This document shows, in pieces, positions 55,356 to 63,827 of a stretch of DNA of 64,000 bases. The notes beneath the pieces are model-generated. The model searched no databases and was not told where the DNA came from. It saw only the letters and a program-made list of their open reading frames with translations. Within the stretch, counting starts at the first letter, position 1; every line of letters begins with the position of its first letter. Source of the DNA: Pelagibius sp037652055 (GTDB taxonomy: Bacteria; Pseudomonadota; Alphaproteobacteria; Kiloniellales; Kiloniellaceae); assembly GCF_037652055.1 (NCBI RefSeq), contig NZ_JBBKAH010000008.1, positions 191,906 to 255,905 on the forward strand. Direction: 5' to 3'. The translations under genes and the position numbers were made by a program.

Positions 55356-55667
55356 TCAGAGGGCCTCGGCCACGATCAGGTCGCTCAGCGACAGGCGTTC
55401 GAGGGCGATTTCCGCCAGCCGCCTTACCCGCGGGTCGCCTTCGAGATCCAGAGTGGCGGCCAGATGGTCCGCGACGACGTCCAGAGAGACCGCGCCCTGT
55501 TGCAGGCGCTCGAAAGTGGCCGCCATGATGACGTCCAGCTTCAGCGTATCGCCTGAAAGGTCATCGTAGACCACGATCTCACCGTCCCAGGCGCGCCACG
55601 CCGTTGCATGCTCGGGGGCGATGCGCCACACGCTTTCGCGGGACGGGGCGGGTCGATCCACTGTCAT
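55356..55667 (-). CDS. PqqD-like protein, HPr-rel-A system (TIGR04353 type)
   Basis: A 103-residue protein with the PqqD pattern: an early RIAPEHATAWRAWDGEIVVYDDLSGDT strand pair, followed by helices that end in LERLSLSDLIV. PqqD-type proteins present the leader of a ribosomally made peptide to its modifying enzyme. In this context it probably delivers a substrate protein to the kinase. It sits between the secreted-protein gene and the kinase, with gaps of 46 and 194 bases. Confidence 0.8.
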   Translation of the reverse strand: MTVDRPAPSRESVWRIAPEHATAWRAWDGEIVVYDDLSGDTLKLDVIMAATFERLQQGAVSLDVVADHLAATLDLEGDPRVRRLAEIALERLSLSDLIVAEAL

Positions 55668-55713
55668 GTGCGGAGACTCTTGGGAGAGCGTCAGGCCGGG
55701 ATGCGAGCGGGGG

Positions 55714-56544
55714 TTAGCCCTGGTCGTTCATCATCCGCAGCATCTCCTCCAACCCAAAGGGATCGGAGTAGATGTGATCTTTCACCAGGTCGACGACGCC
55801 GCGCGGCGACAGGCCGAAGCTTTCCTCGCCGTACTCACAGGCGTTGCAATACGCCGCGGCAGAATGGGCCAGCAACGGCGTCGGGCCGGCATTGCCGCTC
55901 GGCGGATAGGGGCTCTCTTCGTCCAGCCACAGCGCCTGCATCAGGGTCAGGCGGGAGTCCTGTGCAATGTTGCCGCCGAAGACTTCCGAGAAACGGGTGC
56001 CGAAGGGCGGCGAATCAAGCCCGGGGTAGCGGTCCAGCCAGTACAGGTACTCGTCGACCTTCTGGATTTTCGCGCGGTTGGCCCAGTAATTCCGCTGCAG
56101 GACTTTGCGATAGTTATTCAGCGCGTACTTGCTGGGAACTGAGTAGTCGTTGCAATCGGTGTAATCCATGTAGATGGGATTGCACGGGCCGGTCAGGAAG
56201 TGACGCTTGCAGTCGTCCTCCTTGGTCTTCCAGTACTTCGGCGTCTTGCCTTTGCACCAGGTGGTGGTCGTGTTGACCTGCGACAGGTTGCCCGAAAGCA
56301 TGCCCGAGTAGCCGCACTTGCCCCACTGGTCGGTGCCGCCGCCTGATCCCCAGGTCGCCAGAGCGGGGCGGGACGCGAGGGTGAGAATGAGCGGCGCGCT
56401 GGCCAGCCCGCCCGTAAGCACGCGCCGGCGCGCCTCGCGGCGCGCACGCTGCTCAGGACTCTCCTCCTCCGCTGTCTCGGCCTTTACGCCGGGGGCAGCC
56501 TCGATCTTGTCCTGCTCAATCTCGCTGCGGTCTTTATCCGCCAT
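55714..56544 (-). CDS. Secreted cysteine-containing protein with Tat-like signal, candidate substrate of the HprK-related system
   Basis: A 276-residue protein. The first 37 residues are acidic and polar, followed by ARREARRRVLTGGLASAP, a twin-Arg-like signal with a short hydrophobic core and ALA cleavage site near residue 63. The mature part begins with a Gly/Ser segment (SGGGTDQW, SGMLSGNLS) and has seven cysteines, then Tyr/Trp-rich helices. I do not recognise the domain. It is the first gene of the module with the PqqD-like protein, kinase and nucleotidyltransferase. The serines in SGMLSGNLS are candidate modification sites, by inference only. Confidence 0.6.
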   Translation of the reverse strand: MADKDRSEIEQDKIEAAPGVKAETAEEESPEQRARREARRRVLTGGLASAPLILTLASRPALATWGSGGGTDQWGKCGYSGMLSGNLSQVNTTTTWCKGKTPKYWKTKEDDCKRHFLTGPCNPIYMDYTDCNDYSVPSKYALNNYRKVLQRNYWANRAKIQKVDEYLYWLDRYPGLDSPPFGTRFSEVFGGNIAQDSRLTLMQALWLDEESPYPPSGNAGPTPLLAHSAAAYCNACEYGEESFGLSPRGVVDLVKDHIYSDPFGLEEMLRMMNDQG

Positions 56545-57028
56545 GCTAGCAATCCTGCCTTAGCGCCCTAACTTTCCTGTCTGGTTTGTCCGGGGTTACC
56601 CCCGAACGGCTCGTCTACCTTATGGCCCGAAAATAACATACTAACAAATCTCGGTTCGAGGGTCGAATGGCATGCTACCACTTTCGCCCCGGCCTTTGGC
56701 CGCCTTATTGGTCGGCAACAAGCCGCGATTCACTGCCGCGAAGTCGTCCGCAGCCAATCGCTAATCTTACACACGCAAAATCTATACCAAGTTAATAACC
56801 CCCTGTAACCGCATGCCACTCTTTGGTTAGCACGCGGGCTGCCCGCACAAGGTGTAAATTATCTTTACAGAAAAGGGGCGTGCTCGGCGGCGCTGCGCGA
56901 CCTTCTGGGACGCAGCGGGCGGCACTGTTAATTGGCAGCGCAAAGGCAAGCGTATAGGGTGTCGGGCCTGCGGCGGCCCGGGATCCGCGGTGCCCGCAGG
57001 GACGCGTTAACCAAGTTGGAATGCGACA
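56545..57028. other. Intergenic region between divergent genes
   Basis: About 480 bases separate the minus-strand HprK module from the plus-strand deacetylase. The middle (56620-56870) is AT-richer than the surrounding genes and probably holds divergent promoters. I see no clear open frame, RNA gene or repeat in it. Confidence 0.45.
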
Positions 57029-58108
57029 GTGGTCCGCAGCGAATTCCTACAGGCTCTGGGCCGCAGCCCCGAGGCGCCGCCGCGGCTGGCGGCGGATCAT
57101 CCGCCGTTGCTGCTGGTGGTCGTCGACACCGAGGAAGAGTTCGACTGGAGCCGTCCGCACGCCCGTGAAAACACCGGGGTCAGCGCCATCGCAGCCCAGG
57201 GCCGGGCTCAGGAAGTCTTCGCCCGCCATGGCATAGTGCCTACCTACGTCATCGATTATCCGGTGGCCGCCACGCCCGCTGCCGTGGCCGCTCTGAGGGT
57301 TTTCGCCGACAGGGGCGAGTGCCGCATCGGCACCCACCTGCACCCCTGGGTCAATCCTCCGCACAGCGAAGCCGTCAACGCCCGGAATTCCTATCCCGGG
57401 AACCTGCCGGCCGATCTGGAGCGCGCCAAATTGGAAGCGCTGACAACGGCAATCGCGGAGGGTTTTGGGAGCCGTCCCGTCATCTACAAGGCGGGACGCT
57501 ATGGCGTCGGGCCGGCCACGGCCGGAATCCTCGAACAACTGGGCTACCTGATCGACGTCAGCGTCGTCCCCTACACCAGCTTTTCCGGGGATGGCGGCCC
57601 GGATTTCTCGCAGGCGGGCTTCCAGCCCTCATGGTTCGGCAGTGATGGCACCCTGCTGGAGATTCCGCTCTCCTGCGGGTTCCATGGCTTGCTGCGATCG
57701 CTGGGGCCGGCCGTCTATCCCCACGCCAGCAGCCCGTTGGGCATGCGCGTTCGCCTGCCGGGAATGCTGGCGCGCAGCGGCCTGCTGGAGCGTATCCGCC
57801 TGACCCCGGAGGGGGTCGACCTGGCGGCCAACCTGCGGCTGGCGCGCAGCCTGTTCCAGCAGGGCTGCCGCATCTTCTCCTTCACCTACCACTCACCGTC
57901 TATGTTCCCGGGCATGACGCCGTATGTGCGGTCGGATGCCGAACTCGCGACTTTCCTGGACACGATGGACCGCTTTTTCCGTTTCTTCCGCGAAGAGCTG
58001 GGAGGCCGGCCCTCCGATCCGCTCGAGGTCTACAGCCTGTTGCGGCGAGGTCAGCCCGTGCCTCAGCGGCAGCCCGCCGGCGCCGAACTGAACCAGCCGG
58101 CCCAGTAA
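57029..58108 (+). CDS. Polysaccharide deacetylase family protein (WalW-like)
   Basis: A 359-residue protein with VVVDTEEEFDWS near the start (the metal Asp with nearby acidic residues), IGTHLHPWVNPP in the middle (two His) and FTYHSPSMFPGMTPY in the last third. These resemble the NodB fold but in a divergent form, as in WalW-type proteins of polysaccharide clusters. It differs clearly from the exosortase-associated deacetylase at 50894. The start is GTG at 57029; no ATG lies in frame nearby. It is followed by short repeats and a tRNA-like gene on the other strand. Confidence 0.8.
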   Translation: MVRSEFLQALGRSPEAPPRLAADHPPLLLVVVDTEEEFDWSRPHARENTGVSAIAAQGRAQEVFARHGIVPTYVIDYPVAATPAAVAALRVFADRGECRIGTHLHPWVNPPHSEAVNARNSYPGNLPADLERAKLEALTTAIAEGFGSRPVIYKAGRYGVGPATAGILEQLGYLIDVSVVPYTSFSGDGGPDFSQAGFQPSWFGSDGTLLEIPLSCGFHGLLRSLGPAVYPHASSPLGMRVRLPGMLARSGLLERIRLTPEGVDLAANLRLARSLFQQGCRIFSFTYHSPSMFPGMTPYVRSDAELATFLDTMDRFFRFFREELGGRPSDPLEVYSLLRRGQPVPQRQPAGAELNQPAQ

Positions 58109-58163
58109 CCGGCAGCCCCAGTAACCGGAAGGACCGGTGACCGGCAGCCCCGGTGAACCGGTG
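58103..58163. repeat. Short imperfect tandem repeats
   Basis: Units built on CAGTAACCGGCAGCCC repeat about four times with changes: 58103-58118, 58119-58133 and 58134-58150, then a shorter remnant CGGTGAACCGGTG. They begin inside the last codons of the deacetylase gene and run into the gap before the tRNA-like gene. They look like a small slippage product. Confidence 0.6.
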
Positions 58164-58185
58164 CAAAGCGGCAGGTTGGTGGAAC

Positions 58186-58262
58186 TGGTAGGCGGGGAAG
58201 GGAATCGAACCGTCCGGCCTCTCCTATGTTAAAGGAGCGCTCTGCCTCTGAGCTACCCGCCT
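58186..58262 (-). tRNA. tRNA-Val-like gene, anticodon AAC, with unusual T arm
   Basis: Read on the minus strand it folds with a perfect 7-bp acceptor (AGGCGGG with CCCGCCT), a discriminator A and an encoded CCA end. The D arm is GCTC/GAGC and the anticodon arm is CCTCT-like with stem CTCCT/AGGAG. The loop TTAACAT places AAC at positions 34-36 and decodes GUU valine. The T loop TTCGATT is normal, but its stem has six pairs instead of five, with an inner C-C mismatch. It may be a functional odd tRNA or a decaying copy. Confidence 0.7.
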
Positions 58263-58375
58263 CCAAGACGTGGCGGCATTGTCTTGCATCGGCCAACGCC
58301 ATGCAATCGCCCAGCTGCCGTTTTTCTGTCAGGAAGCGCGGGTCTTCGTAAAGCCCGGCTGCGGCGGAGACGCGG

Positions 58376-59281
58376 CTAGTTCCAGCAGCCGATCCGGGCG
58401 ATATAGCCGCGCGCCTGCTCCAGGATGCGGTCGTTCGGTTGCGGCGCCTCTTGCCGGGCCCCTTCGATTTTGACGTCCTGGGACAGCAGGAAGCGGCTCA
58501 ACACATCCCCCGGCAGGACAAGGCCGATCTCGCGCACCACCCTGCCGGTGATTTTGTAGTGGGCCACCGAATCGATCTTTGCGACCACCAGACCGATGAC
58601 GTCGCCGCCCTCGTCAAGCAGCGGGCCGCCGCTGTTGCCCCGACGCACGTCGCCGCTGATGACGATGGCAGGGCCGTAGGGCGTGTTGCCTTGGCGATAC
58701 AGGACGTCGACGTTCGTCAGAATCGGCTCGATGGTGGCCATGCCCATCTCAGGATACCCCACCACGTAGGCCGGGCCGACAACGGCCCTGACGTTATCGG
58801 GCACCAGCGGCGCCACGCCGGGCGAGGCGGCATGGGTGCGCAGCAGGGCGATGTCGGCATCCTGGTCCCTGACGATTTCGCGGGCCAGCTTCATCTCACC
58901 GAATGCCGGCGTAACCGTCACGGTGGAGCAGTTCTCGACCACGTGACCGTTGGTCACGACGCTGCCGTCGGCGGTGACGAAGAATCCTGAGCCGATGCCC
59001 GTCAGGCGCTTGCCCGCAATCGGGATCTCGGTCTTGCGCGAAAGCACCCGCTGGATGTACGTGCGGCGCTGCTGGCGGAATTCTTCGGCCTCTTCGTCCG
59101 ACACGATCCGGCCATGGCAGTCAGCGGCGGTGGTCTGCTGGACAGTGCCCAGACGGTCGACCGCGCAGTTAACGGGGGCCGTGGCGGACTGCGCCGCGAC
59201 CTCAGGGCCGCTGGCCGCCAACAGCAAGGCAGCCGTGGTTGCAGCGGTAGCAAGCGAAATGCAGGCAGCTTTGACGTTCAT
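58376..59281 (-). CDS. Secreted trypsin-like serine protease
   Basis: A 301-residue exported protease with a signal peptide (TAALLLAASGPEVAA, cleaved near residue 30). The catalytic triad is His113 in TNGHVVEN, Asp at 141 or 143 in DQDADIALL and Ser217 in RRGNSGGPLLD, as in DegP/S1C enzymes. No PDZ domain is visible; the C-terminal 60 residues end in a Cys. The ATG at 59281 has AGGGAGAG upstream and directs a clean signal peptide, so I prefer it to the open frame to 59332. It is divergent from the fusion gene at 59595. Confidence 0.87.
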   Translation of the reverse strand: MNVKAACISLATAATTAALLLAASGPEVAAQSATAPVNCAVDRLGTVQQTTAADCHGRIVSDEEAEEFRQQRRTYIQRVLSRKTEIPIAGKRLTGIGSGFFVTADGSVVTNGHVVENCSTVTVTPAFGEMKLAREIVRDQDADIALLRTHAASPGVAPLVPDNVRAVVGPAYVVGYPEMGMATIEPILTNVDVLYRQGNTPYGPAIVISGDVRRGNSGGPLLDEGGDVIGLVVAKIDSVAHYKITGRVVREIGLVLPGDVLSRFLLSQDVKIEGARQEAPQPNDRILEQARGYIARIGCWN

Positions 59282-59594
59282 TGCCGCTCTCCCTGTTGGA
59301 CGGTCGGGCCTCGGAGGCGAACAGACTGACACTCTACCCTGTCGGGCCCCTGGCCGACACTGCGAGAAGGCATCGGGTGGGGCGGGTTCCCGCCAGCTTC
59401 TTTGCGGCGGATGCGGTTTCCTGCTGGACAGGGAGGGAATAGATTAAGATGATCACGTATTCTACAGTCCTGCAAGGTTTTGTCCGCCGCTTGGCAGCCA
59501 AGACAGACCGCCAGAATTGAGACGGCGGAAGGGGCGCGGGGTTGATTTGGGGGGTGGCCGATCGTCTGGGTCAGATACCGATTGGGGGGCAATC
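59282..59594. other. Intergenic region between divergent protease and export-fusion genes
   Basis: About 310 bases with no convincing open frame. It must hold the promoters of both flanking genes, but I could not pick -10/-35 elements with confidence. The size depends on the uncertain start of the plus-strand gene, whose frame is open back to 59517. Confidence 0.4.
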
Positions 59595-61613
59595 TTGTCT
59601 GAGTCCACTCGCACGCTCAGGGTTGGCTGGCGGCGAAGGGTGTGTGGTCCGTGGTGTGGCGGGCGCCTGTTTTCTGCGCTTTTGGCCGCTTGGCTGGTGT
59701 CCTTCGCCGCCGGTCCTCTCGCCGCTGCCGATGGATCGCAACCGCCGACCTACCTGATCGGACCCGGCGATACCCTGTCGATCACGGTCTGGCGCCAGCC
59801 CGAGCTCTCCACCGCGGTGATTGTGCGGCCGGATGGCCGCTTTTCCATGCCCCTGGTCGAGGAGATCTTTGCGGCCGGCAAGACTCCGGAGAATCTGGCC
59901 GACGAGATCGAGACCAAGCTCTCCCAGTACGTTCAGGAACCCAGGGTTTCCATCGCGGTTTCCGGCGGCGTGGGGGATACCAGCCAGCAGATCCGGGTGA
60001 TCGGCGAAGCGGCGGCGCCTCAAGCGCTGCCGTATCGCAGCGGCATGACCATCCTCGATGCGATCATTGCGACCGGCGGGCTGTCGAGACAGGCGGACGG
60101 CAACGCGGCCGTGATTCTGCGCGCCTCCGACGGCCTGTACGAGACGATCCCGGTGCGTCTGGCAGATCTCGTGAGAGAGGGTGACTCGAGCGCCAATGAG
60201 GATCTGGTGCCCGGCGACATCATCGTCATTCCGGAAGGCTTTTTCGAGGGCGAGTGGCGCGCGACCTACGGCATGTCGGCCAGCCAGACCTTCAGCGACA
60301 ACATCGACCAGGAACCCAGCGGCGAGCGTGAGCCCGGTCTCGTCACCCGTGCCGGCCCGCAGATGTCCATCAGGGGCAATTCCGCACGGGTCACGGCTGC
60401 GTTCTCCGGCAACATTGCCGCGGTCCAGGAATTCGGCGGCGACGATCCGGGTTTTTCGCTCGACCCGCGCATCAACGGCACGTCGACGACGGAACTCGCC
60501 CCGGATCTCGTGTTCTTCGACCTCAGCGCCTCGGTCAGCCGGCAACTGCTGGATTCGCGCGAGTCGACGTCGGCGTCCGGTGCCAGTACCTCGAACCGCA
60601 ATACGGTGGCGACCCTGACGGCAAGCCCCTACCTGGTTCACCGGCTGGGCGATTTCGCAGATGCCGAATGGCGCTACAGGTTCAGCCCCGTGCTGATCAG
60701 TTCGTCGAACGAGTCTGATGCCTTCGATCACGAGGCAAGTTTCATCCTCGACAGCGGTGATGACTTCTCCTTTTTCGGCTGGACCTGGACCAATCGCGCG
60801 GGGCAGGAGATCCGCACCAATGACTCCGATATCTCATCCGCCAGCACGGACTTCGGCGTCGATTACGCCTTATGGCGCAACTTCTCCCTTCTGGGATCGA
60901 TCGGCTACGAATACCGCGACGGCGACGACGACAGCAGCGACAACTTCAGCAACGTAACCTGGCGTGGCGGCTTCGCCTGGGAACCGAACCCCGACCTTTC
61001 GATGCGGGCGACCTATGGGCTCAGCGACAATGACGAGAATCTCGATGCGTCGCTGAACTATCAGATCGGCCCGAAGACCGGCTTGCGCGCGAGCTACTCC
61101 GAAGCCCTGGAATCGTCGCAGGAGCGCGCGATCTCCAATCTCAACCGCTTGGTCTTCAATCCCGTTACCGGAGAGCTGGAAGACGAAGAGACCGGCGAGA
61201 TCTTCGATCCCGACGATCCCTTCACCTTCGAGGATGAGACGGTGCGTACCCGGACGCTGCGGGTCGGGGCGGACCATCGTACCGGCCGTAATACCTTCCG
61301 GCTTACCGGCCTTGCGGGCACCAGCGAGGGCGGCACGGAAGGCGACGAGGACTTCTACGAGGCAAGGCTTACCTGGGGGCGCCCGCTGAGCCAGGAAATA
61401 ACCCTGACCAGCAGCGCCAGCTATCAGCGCAGTGACTTCGAGGAGGACGATCGCCTCGACGATACCTACACCCTCAACGTCGGCCTCGGGTACCGGCTGT
61501 CTTCGGATGCGCGGGCATCGCTGAACTACAGCTTCCAGCTTCAGGATTCCACGGAGGACGACCGCTCCTACTATGAGAACGCGGTAACCGTCGGGATCAC
61601 CCTGTCTTTCTGA
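59595..61613 (+). CDS. Polysaccharide-export domain fused to an outer-membrane beta-barrel (TIGR03016-like)
   Basis: A protein of about 672 residues. After a basic start and hydrophobic signal (LLAAWLVSFAAGPLAA) comes a Poly_export domain starting at YLIGPGDTLSITVWRQ, then an SLBB domain (IRVIGEAAAPQALPY) ending near residue 210 with GDIIVIPEGFF. The remaining 450 residues are alternating Tyr/Ser/Asp/Arg strands typical of a beta-barrel, ending in a terminal Phe (GITLSF), as outer-membrane proteins do. The barrel resembles the TIGR03016 protein of exosortase A loci. The start is uncertain: TTG at 59595 has GGGGGG five bases upstream, and the frame opens at 59517. Confidence 0.82.
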   Translation: MSESTRTLRVGWRRRVCGPWCGGRLFSALLAAWLVSFAAGPLAAADGSQPPTYLIGPGDTLSITVWRQPELSTAVIVRPDGRFSMPLVEEIFAAGKTPENLADEIETKLSQYVQEPRVSIAVSGGVGDTSQQIRVIGEAAAPQALPYRSGMTILDAIIATGGLSRQADGNAAVILRASDGLYETIPVRLADLVREGDSSANEDLVPGDIIVIPEGFFEGEWRATYGMSASQTFSDNIDQEPSGEREPGLVTRAGPQMSIRGNSARVTAAFSGNIAAVQEFGGDDPGFSLDPRINGTSTTELAPDLVFFDLSASVSRQLLDSRESTSASGASTSNRNTVATLTASPYLVHRLGDFADAEWRYRFSPVLISSSNESDAFDHEASFILDSGDDFSFFGWTWTNRAGQEIRTNDSDISSASTDFGVDYALWRNFSLLGSIGYEYRDGDDDSSDNFSNVTWRGGFAWEPNPDLSMRATYGLSDNDENLDASLNYQIGPKTGLRASYSEALESSQERAISNLNRLVFNPVTGELEDEETGEIFDPDDPFTFEDETVRTRTLRVGADHRTGRNTFRLTGLAGTSEGGTEGDEDFYEARLTWGRPLSQEITLTSSASYQRSDFEEDDRLDDTYTLNVGLGYRLSSDARASLNYSFQLQDSTEDDRSYYENAVTVGITLSF

Positions 61614-61843
61614 CGCGCGCAGGACGTCGCAGCAGCTTCTCATGGGCTCTGAAGTCCCGACGAGGCGCCGGCCAGTGCTCGGTCGGCTTTCTTCTTAATA
61701 AATTTCAATACAATTATGTATGTTTTTCGCCGATCTTCAGGGGTGTCTATAGTTAATCTGACTACTTGTAATTGAACGCAGGCGGTATTTGACATAATTT
61801 CCGCCCGATGTTTGTCACTGACGACAGCTTCGGGAGGTTTTCG
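61614..61843. other. Short AT-rich gap upstream of the GcrA-like gene
   Basis: This stretch is AT-rich compared with its neighbours (61690-61800) and includes TTGACA (61789-61794) and TATAGT (61748-61753). They are not spaced as one promoter. No gene is visible. Confidence 0.4.
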
Positions 61844-62740
61844 ATGAGTCTCACGGCGGATCAGGAACTGCGACGCGATCTCCTGCTTTTTTCCCTGAGC
61901 AAACAGCCCGACCTGGAGACTGCCATGGAGATGGCGGAGCAGATGGAACGCTTCGTCATCGAGGGGCGCGGCTGCCCCGGCAGGGTGCAGGCGGCATCGC
62001 CGGTTGTCGACACGGTGGTTTCGGAGTGCGTCCAGCCAGGACGGGCGACGGAAGAGGCGGGGCAGGCCGATGGCGACACAAACGGCGCACCGCAGCATAG
62101 CGGCGGGATGTGCGTCGGGCGGAAGCGCCGCTGGAGCAGGGCCGACGATGACCGGCTGAACGAACTGTGGCCGACGGACTGGACCCTCGAGCGGATCGCC
62201 GAGAGCATGGACCGGACAGTGCCCAGTCTCTACAGCCGGGCGCGGTTTATGGGCCTGCCACGACGGTCCCCCAAGATGCAGGACGGCCCGCTGCCGCACC
62301 CGACGACCGCCCAGGAACAGACCGTCGTCGAACACCCGGCAACGCCTGAGCGGGAAGTTGCGGAACCGACGCGACCGACATTGGAGACGACGACCCACGA
62401 CCGACGTTTCCTTCGCGGTGGCCTCCGGCGCGGTGAGATGGGCCTTCGGTCCCCGCGAACCAGCTACGTGAAGCGGCCAGGCGCAGCGCGAAGCGGCGGC
62501 GAGGCCGACGAGGGGTGCAGTCTGACTGCAGAGCGATTCGCGGATCGATCGAGTGTCGATCCCATCGTCCAGTTTCTGCGCACCCGCGACTACTCGGTGG
62601 TCCGGATCGGCGACGGCCGGTTCCAATTGGATGGCCGCCACATCCTCAGCGCCGACGAACTGCGGGAAAAGGCGAATAACGTGCGCAAGGCCCTGGGACA
62701 GTCGCCCTTCCTCCGGCTGAGTTCTGGTTCAGTCGGCTGA
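61844..62740 (+). CDS. GcrA/SANT-like DNA-binding-domain protein of unknown function
   Basis: A 298-residue protein. The N-terminal helical region (SLTADQELRRDLLLF) is followed near residue 90 by KRRWSRADDDRLNELWPTD and then ERIAESMDRTVPSLYSRARFMGLPRR. This is a helix-turn-helix of the GcrA/Myb-SANT type in which W and L spacing is kept. The C-terminal 60 residues (IVQFLRTRDYSVVRIGDG onward) form a separate small domain. The middle is polar and probably disordered. The ATG at 61844 has GGGAGG six bases upstream, which decides it over 61808. Regulation of nearby export genes is possible but not shown. Confidence 0.65.
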   Translation: MSLTADQELRRDLLLFSLSKQPDLETAMEMAEQMERFVIEGRGCPGRVQAASPVVDTVVSECVQPGRATEEAGQADGDTNGAPQHSGGMCVGRKRRWSRADDDRLNELWPTDWTLERIAESMDRTVPSLYSRARFMGLPRRSPKMQDGPLPHPTTAQEQTVVEHPATPEREVAEPTRPTLETTTHDRRFLRGGLRRGEMGLRSPRTSYVKRPGAARSGGEADEGCSLTAERFADRSSVDPIVQFLRTRDYSVVRIGDGRFQLDGRHILSADELREKANNVRKALGQSPFLRLSSGSVG

Positions 62741-62917
62741 ACGTCGGCGCAGACGACGCGTTGTCGCTGTCGCTGCGGACCAGGCAGGAGAGGTCGACGG
62801 GCGCACAGGCGGCGCTGTCCATGCGGATGCGCGTACACGTGGGATCGCTGGCGGGCCTGCGTTATAGTCGGCCCTGGATGCGGCGGCAATCTTGCGTCGT
62901 TGGGGAGGGGAATTCGT

Positions 62918-63652
62918 TTGCCTCGCGCGGATTTCCGGTACAAGGACAACGGCTTGGACCCGCTTGCGCTGGTCAAGCTGCTGGCGGTCATGTGCCATCC
63001 CACCGACCCGCGTCGCCGCGAAGGCATGCTGCGCCAACGGCCTGCTAGCATCACCATCGCTCGGCATCAGGCTCCTGGGTTCGGGACCATGGAGGCGAGC
63101 GCCGACGCACTGTGGAGCGAGTTCGCGGAGCACAAAGCCGTCGCCGGCCTGGCCGGGGCCTATTGCCTGGCGCTTGCGCAGTTGAGTGCGCTGGGCCGGC
63201 GCGGCGAAGCGGCGCCGGCGCTGCGGCTTGCCGTCGACATTGCCGGCCAATGGGAGACGGCCTTGAGGCGGGAAGCGGCGGTCCAGCCGGCCGGCCGGTC
63301 ATTGCCGCGTGCGGAAGCGGAGATCGGCGACGCCTTCGAGCGGTATCGCAGCGTATCGCACCTTTGGGCGGCGCTGGTCTACGGCAGTGTCCATGGCCGC
63401 CGTGACATCACGCCGACAGGCCTGAATGCCATGGCCCTGTTCCTGGCCTACAGCACGGAGATCGCCCGCTTGGCCGGCGCGCTGCAGTGGGTGGATGCCG
63501 GCGGGCCGCTGCCGCTATCGCCTTCTACCCTCTGGACTTTCATCCTGCCCGATGCGTTGGCTCAGTACGCAAAGGCCCAGCTTTTCCTCGCGCCCTTCAT
63601 TCTGCGTGTGGAGCCTCCGGACTTCGGGAGCGGCGAGGCGATCGGCGTTTAG
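62918..63652 (+). CDS. Protein of unknown function
   Basis: A 244-residue, mostly helical, Ala/Leu-rich protein without signal peptide or motif that I recognise. It has a stretch of long helices (EAAPALRLAVDIAGQWETAL) and two hydrophobic segments near the C-terminus that do not look like true membrane helices. TTG at 62918 has GGAGGGG seven bases upstream and is preferred to the TTG at 62900. The codon pattern suits a real gene. The stop TAG overlaps the left TA flank of the MITE. Confidence 0.6.
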   Translation: MPRADFRYKDNGLDPLALVKLLAVMCHPTDPRRREGMLRQRPASITIARHQAPGFGTMEASADALWSEFAEHKAVAGLAGAYCLALAQLSALGRRGEAAPALRLAVDIAGQWETALRREAAVQPAGRSLPRAEAEIGDAFERYRSVSHLWAALVYGSVHGRRDITPTGLNAMALFLAYSTEIARLAGALQWVDAGGPLPLSPSTLWTFILPDALAQYAKAQLFLAPFILRVEPPDFGSGEAIGV

Positions 63653-63827
63653 CAGGTTGCTGAAAAAGGCCTGACGGCCTGATTGACCGCGTGCTTCGAG
63701 ACGCCTGCTGTGCAGGCTCCTCAGCATGAGGTCAATCTTTTTGACTCCACCCTCATCCTGAGGAGCCGCCGAAAGGCGGCGTCTCGAAGGATGGGCCACA
63801 GGCCGGGCGCCTTATTCAGCAGCCTGC
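63652..63827. mobile_element. MITE with TA target duplication
   Basis: A 176-bp element flanked by TA on both sides (63650-63651 and 63828-63829). The terminal inverted repeats are 19 bp (63652-63670 and 63809-63827), differing at two positions, and begin GCAGG. Inside, 63694-63731 and 63751-63789 form a second long inverted repeat, with GTCAA/TTGAC at the tip, so the whole element folds into one long hairpin. It encodes no protein. TA duplication points to an IS630/mariner-type transposase in trans. Confidence 0.8.

Noticed and set aside
53099..56544. Lasso-peptide biosynthetic cluster
   Set aside because: The kinase, PqqD-like and nucleotidyltransferase genes recall lasso tailoring. But there is no adjacent macrolactam synthetase, no transglutaminase-like leader peptidase and no short precursor. 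The asparagine-synthase-like gene at 47738 has an intact glutaminase Cys2 and belongs to the exosortase series.
58103..58163. CRISPR-like repeats
   Set aside because: Units are adjacent without spacers, only about 16 bases long, and partly inside a coding sequence.
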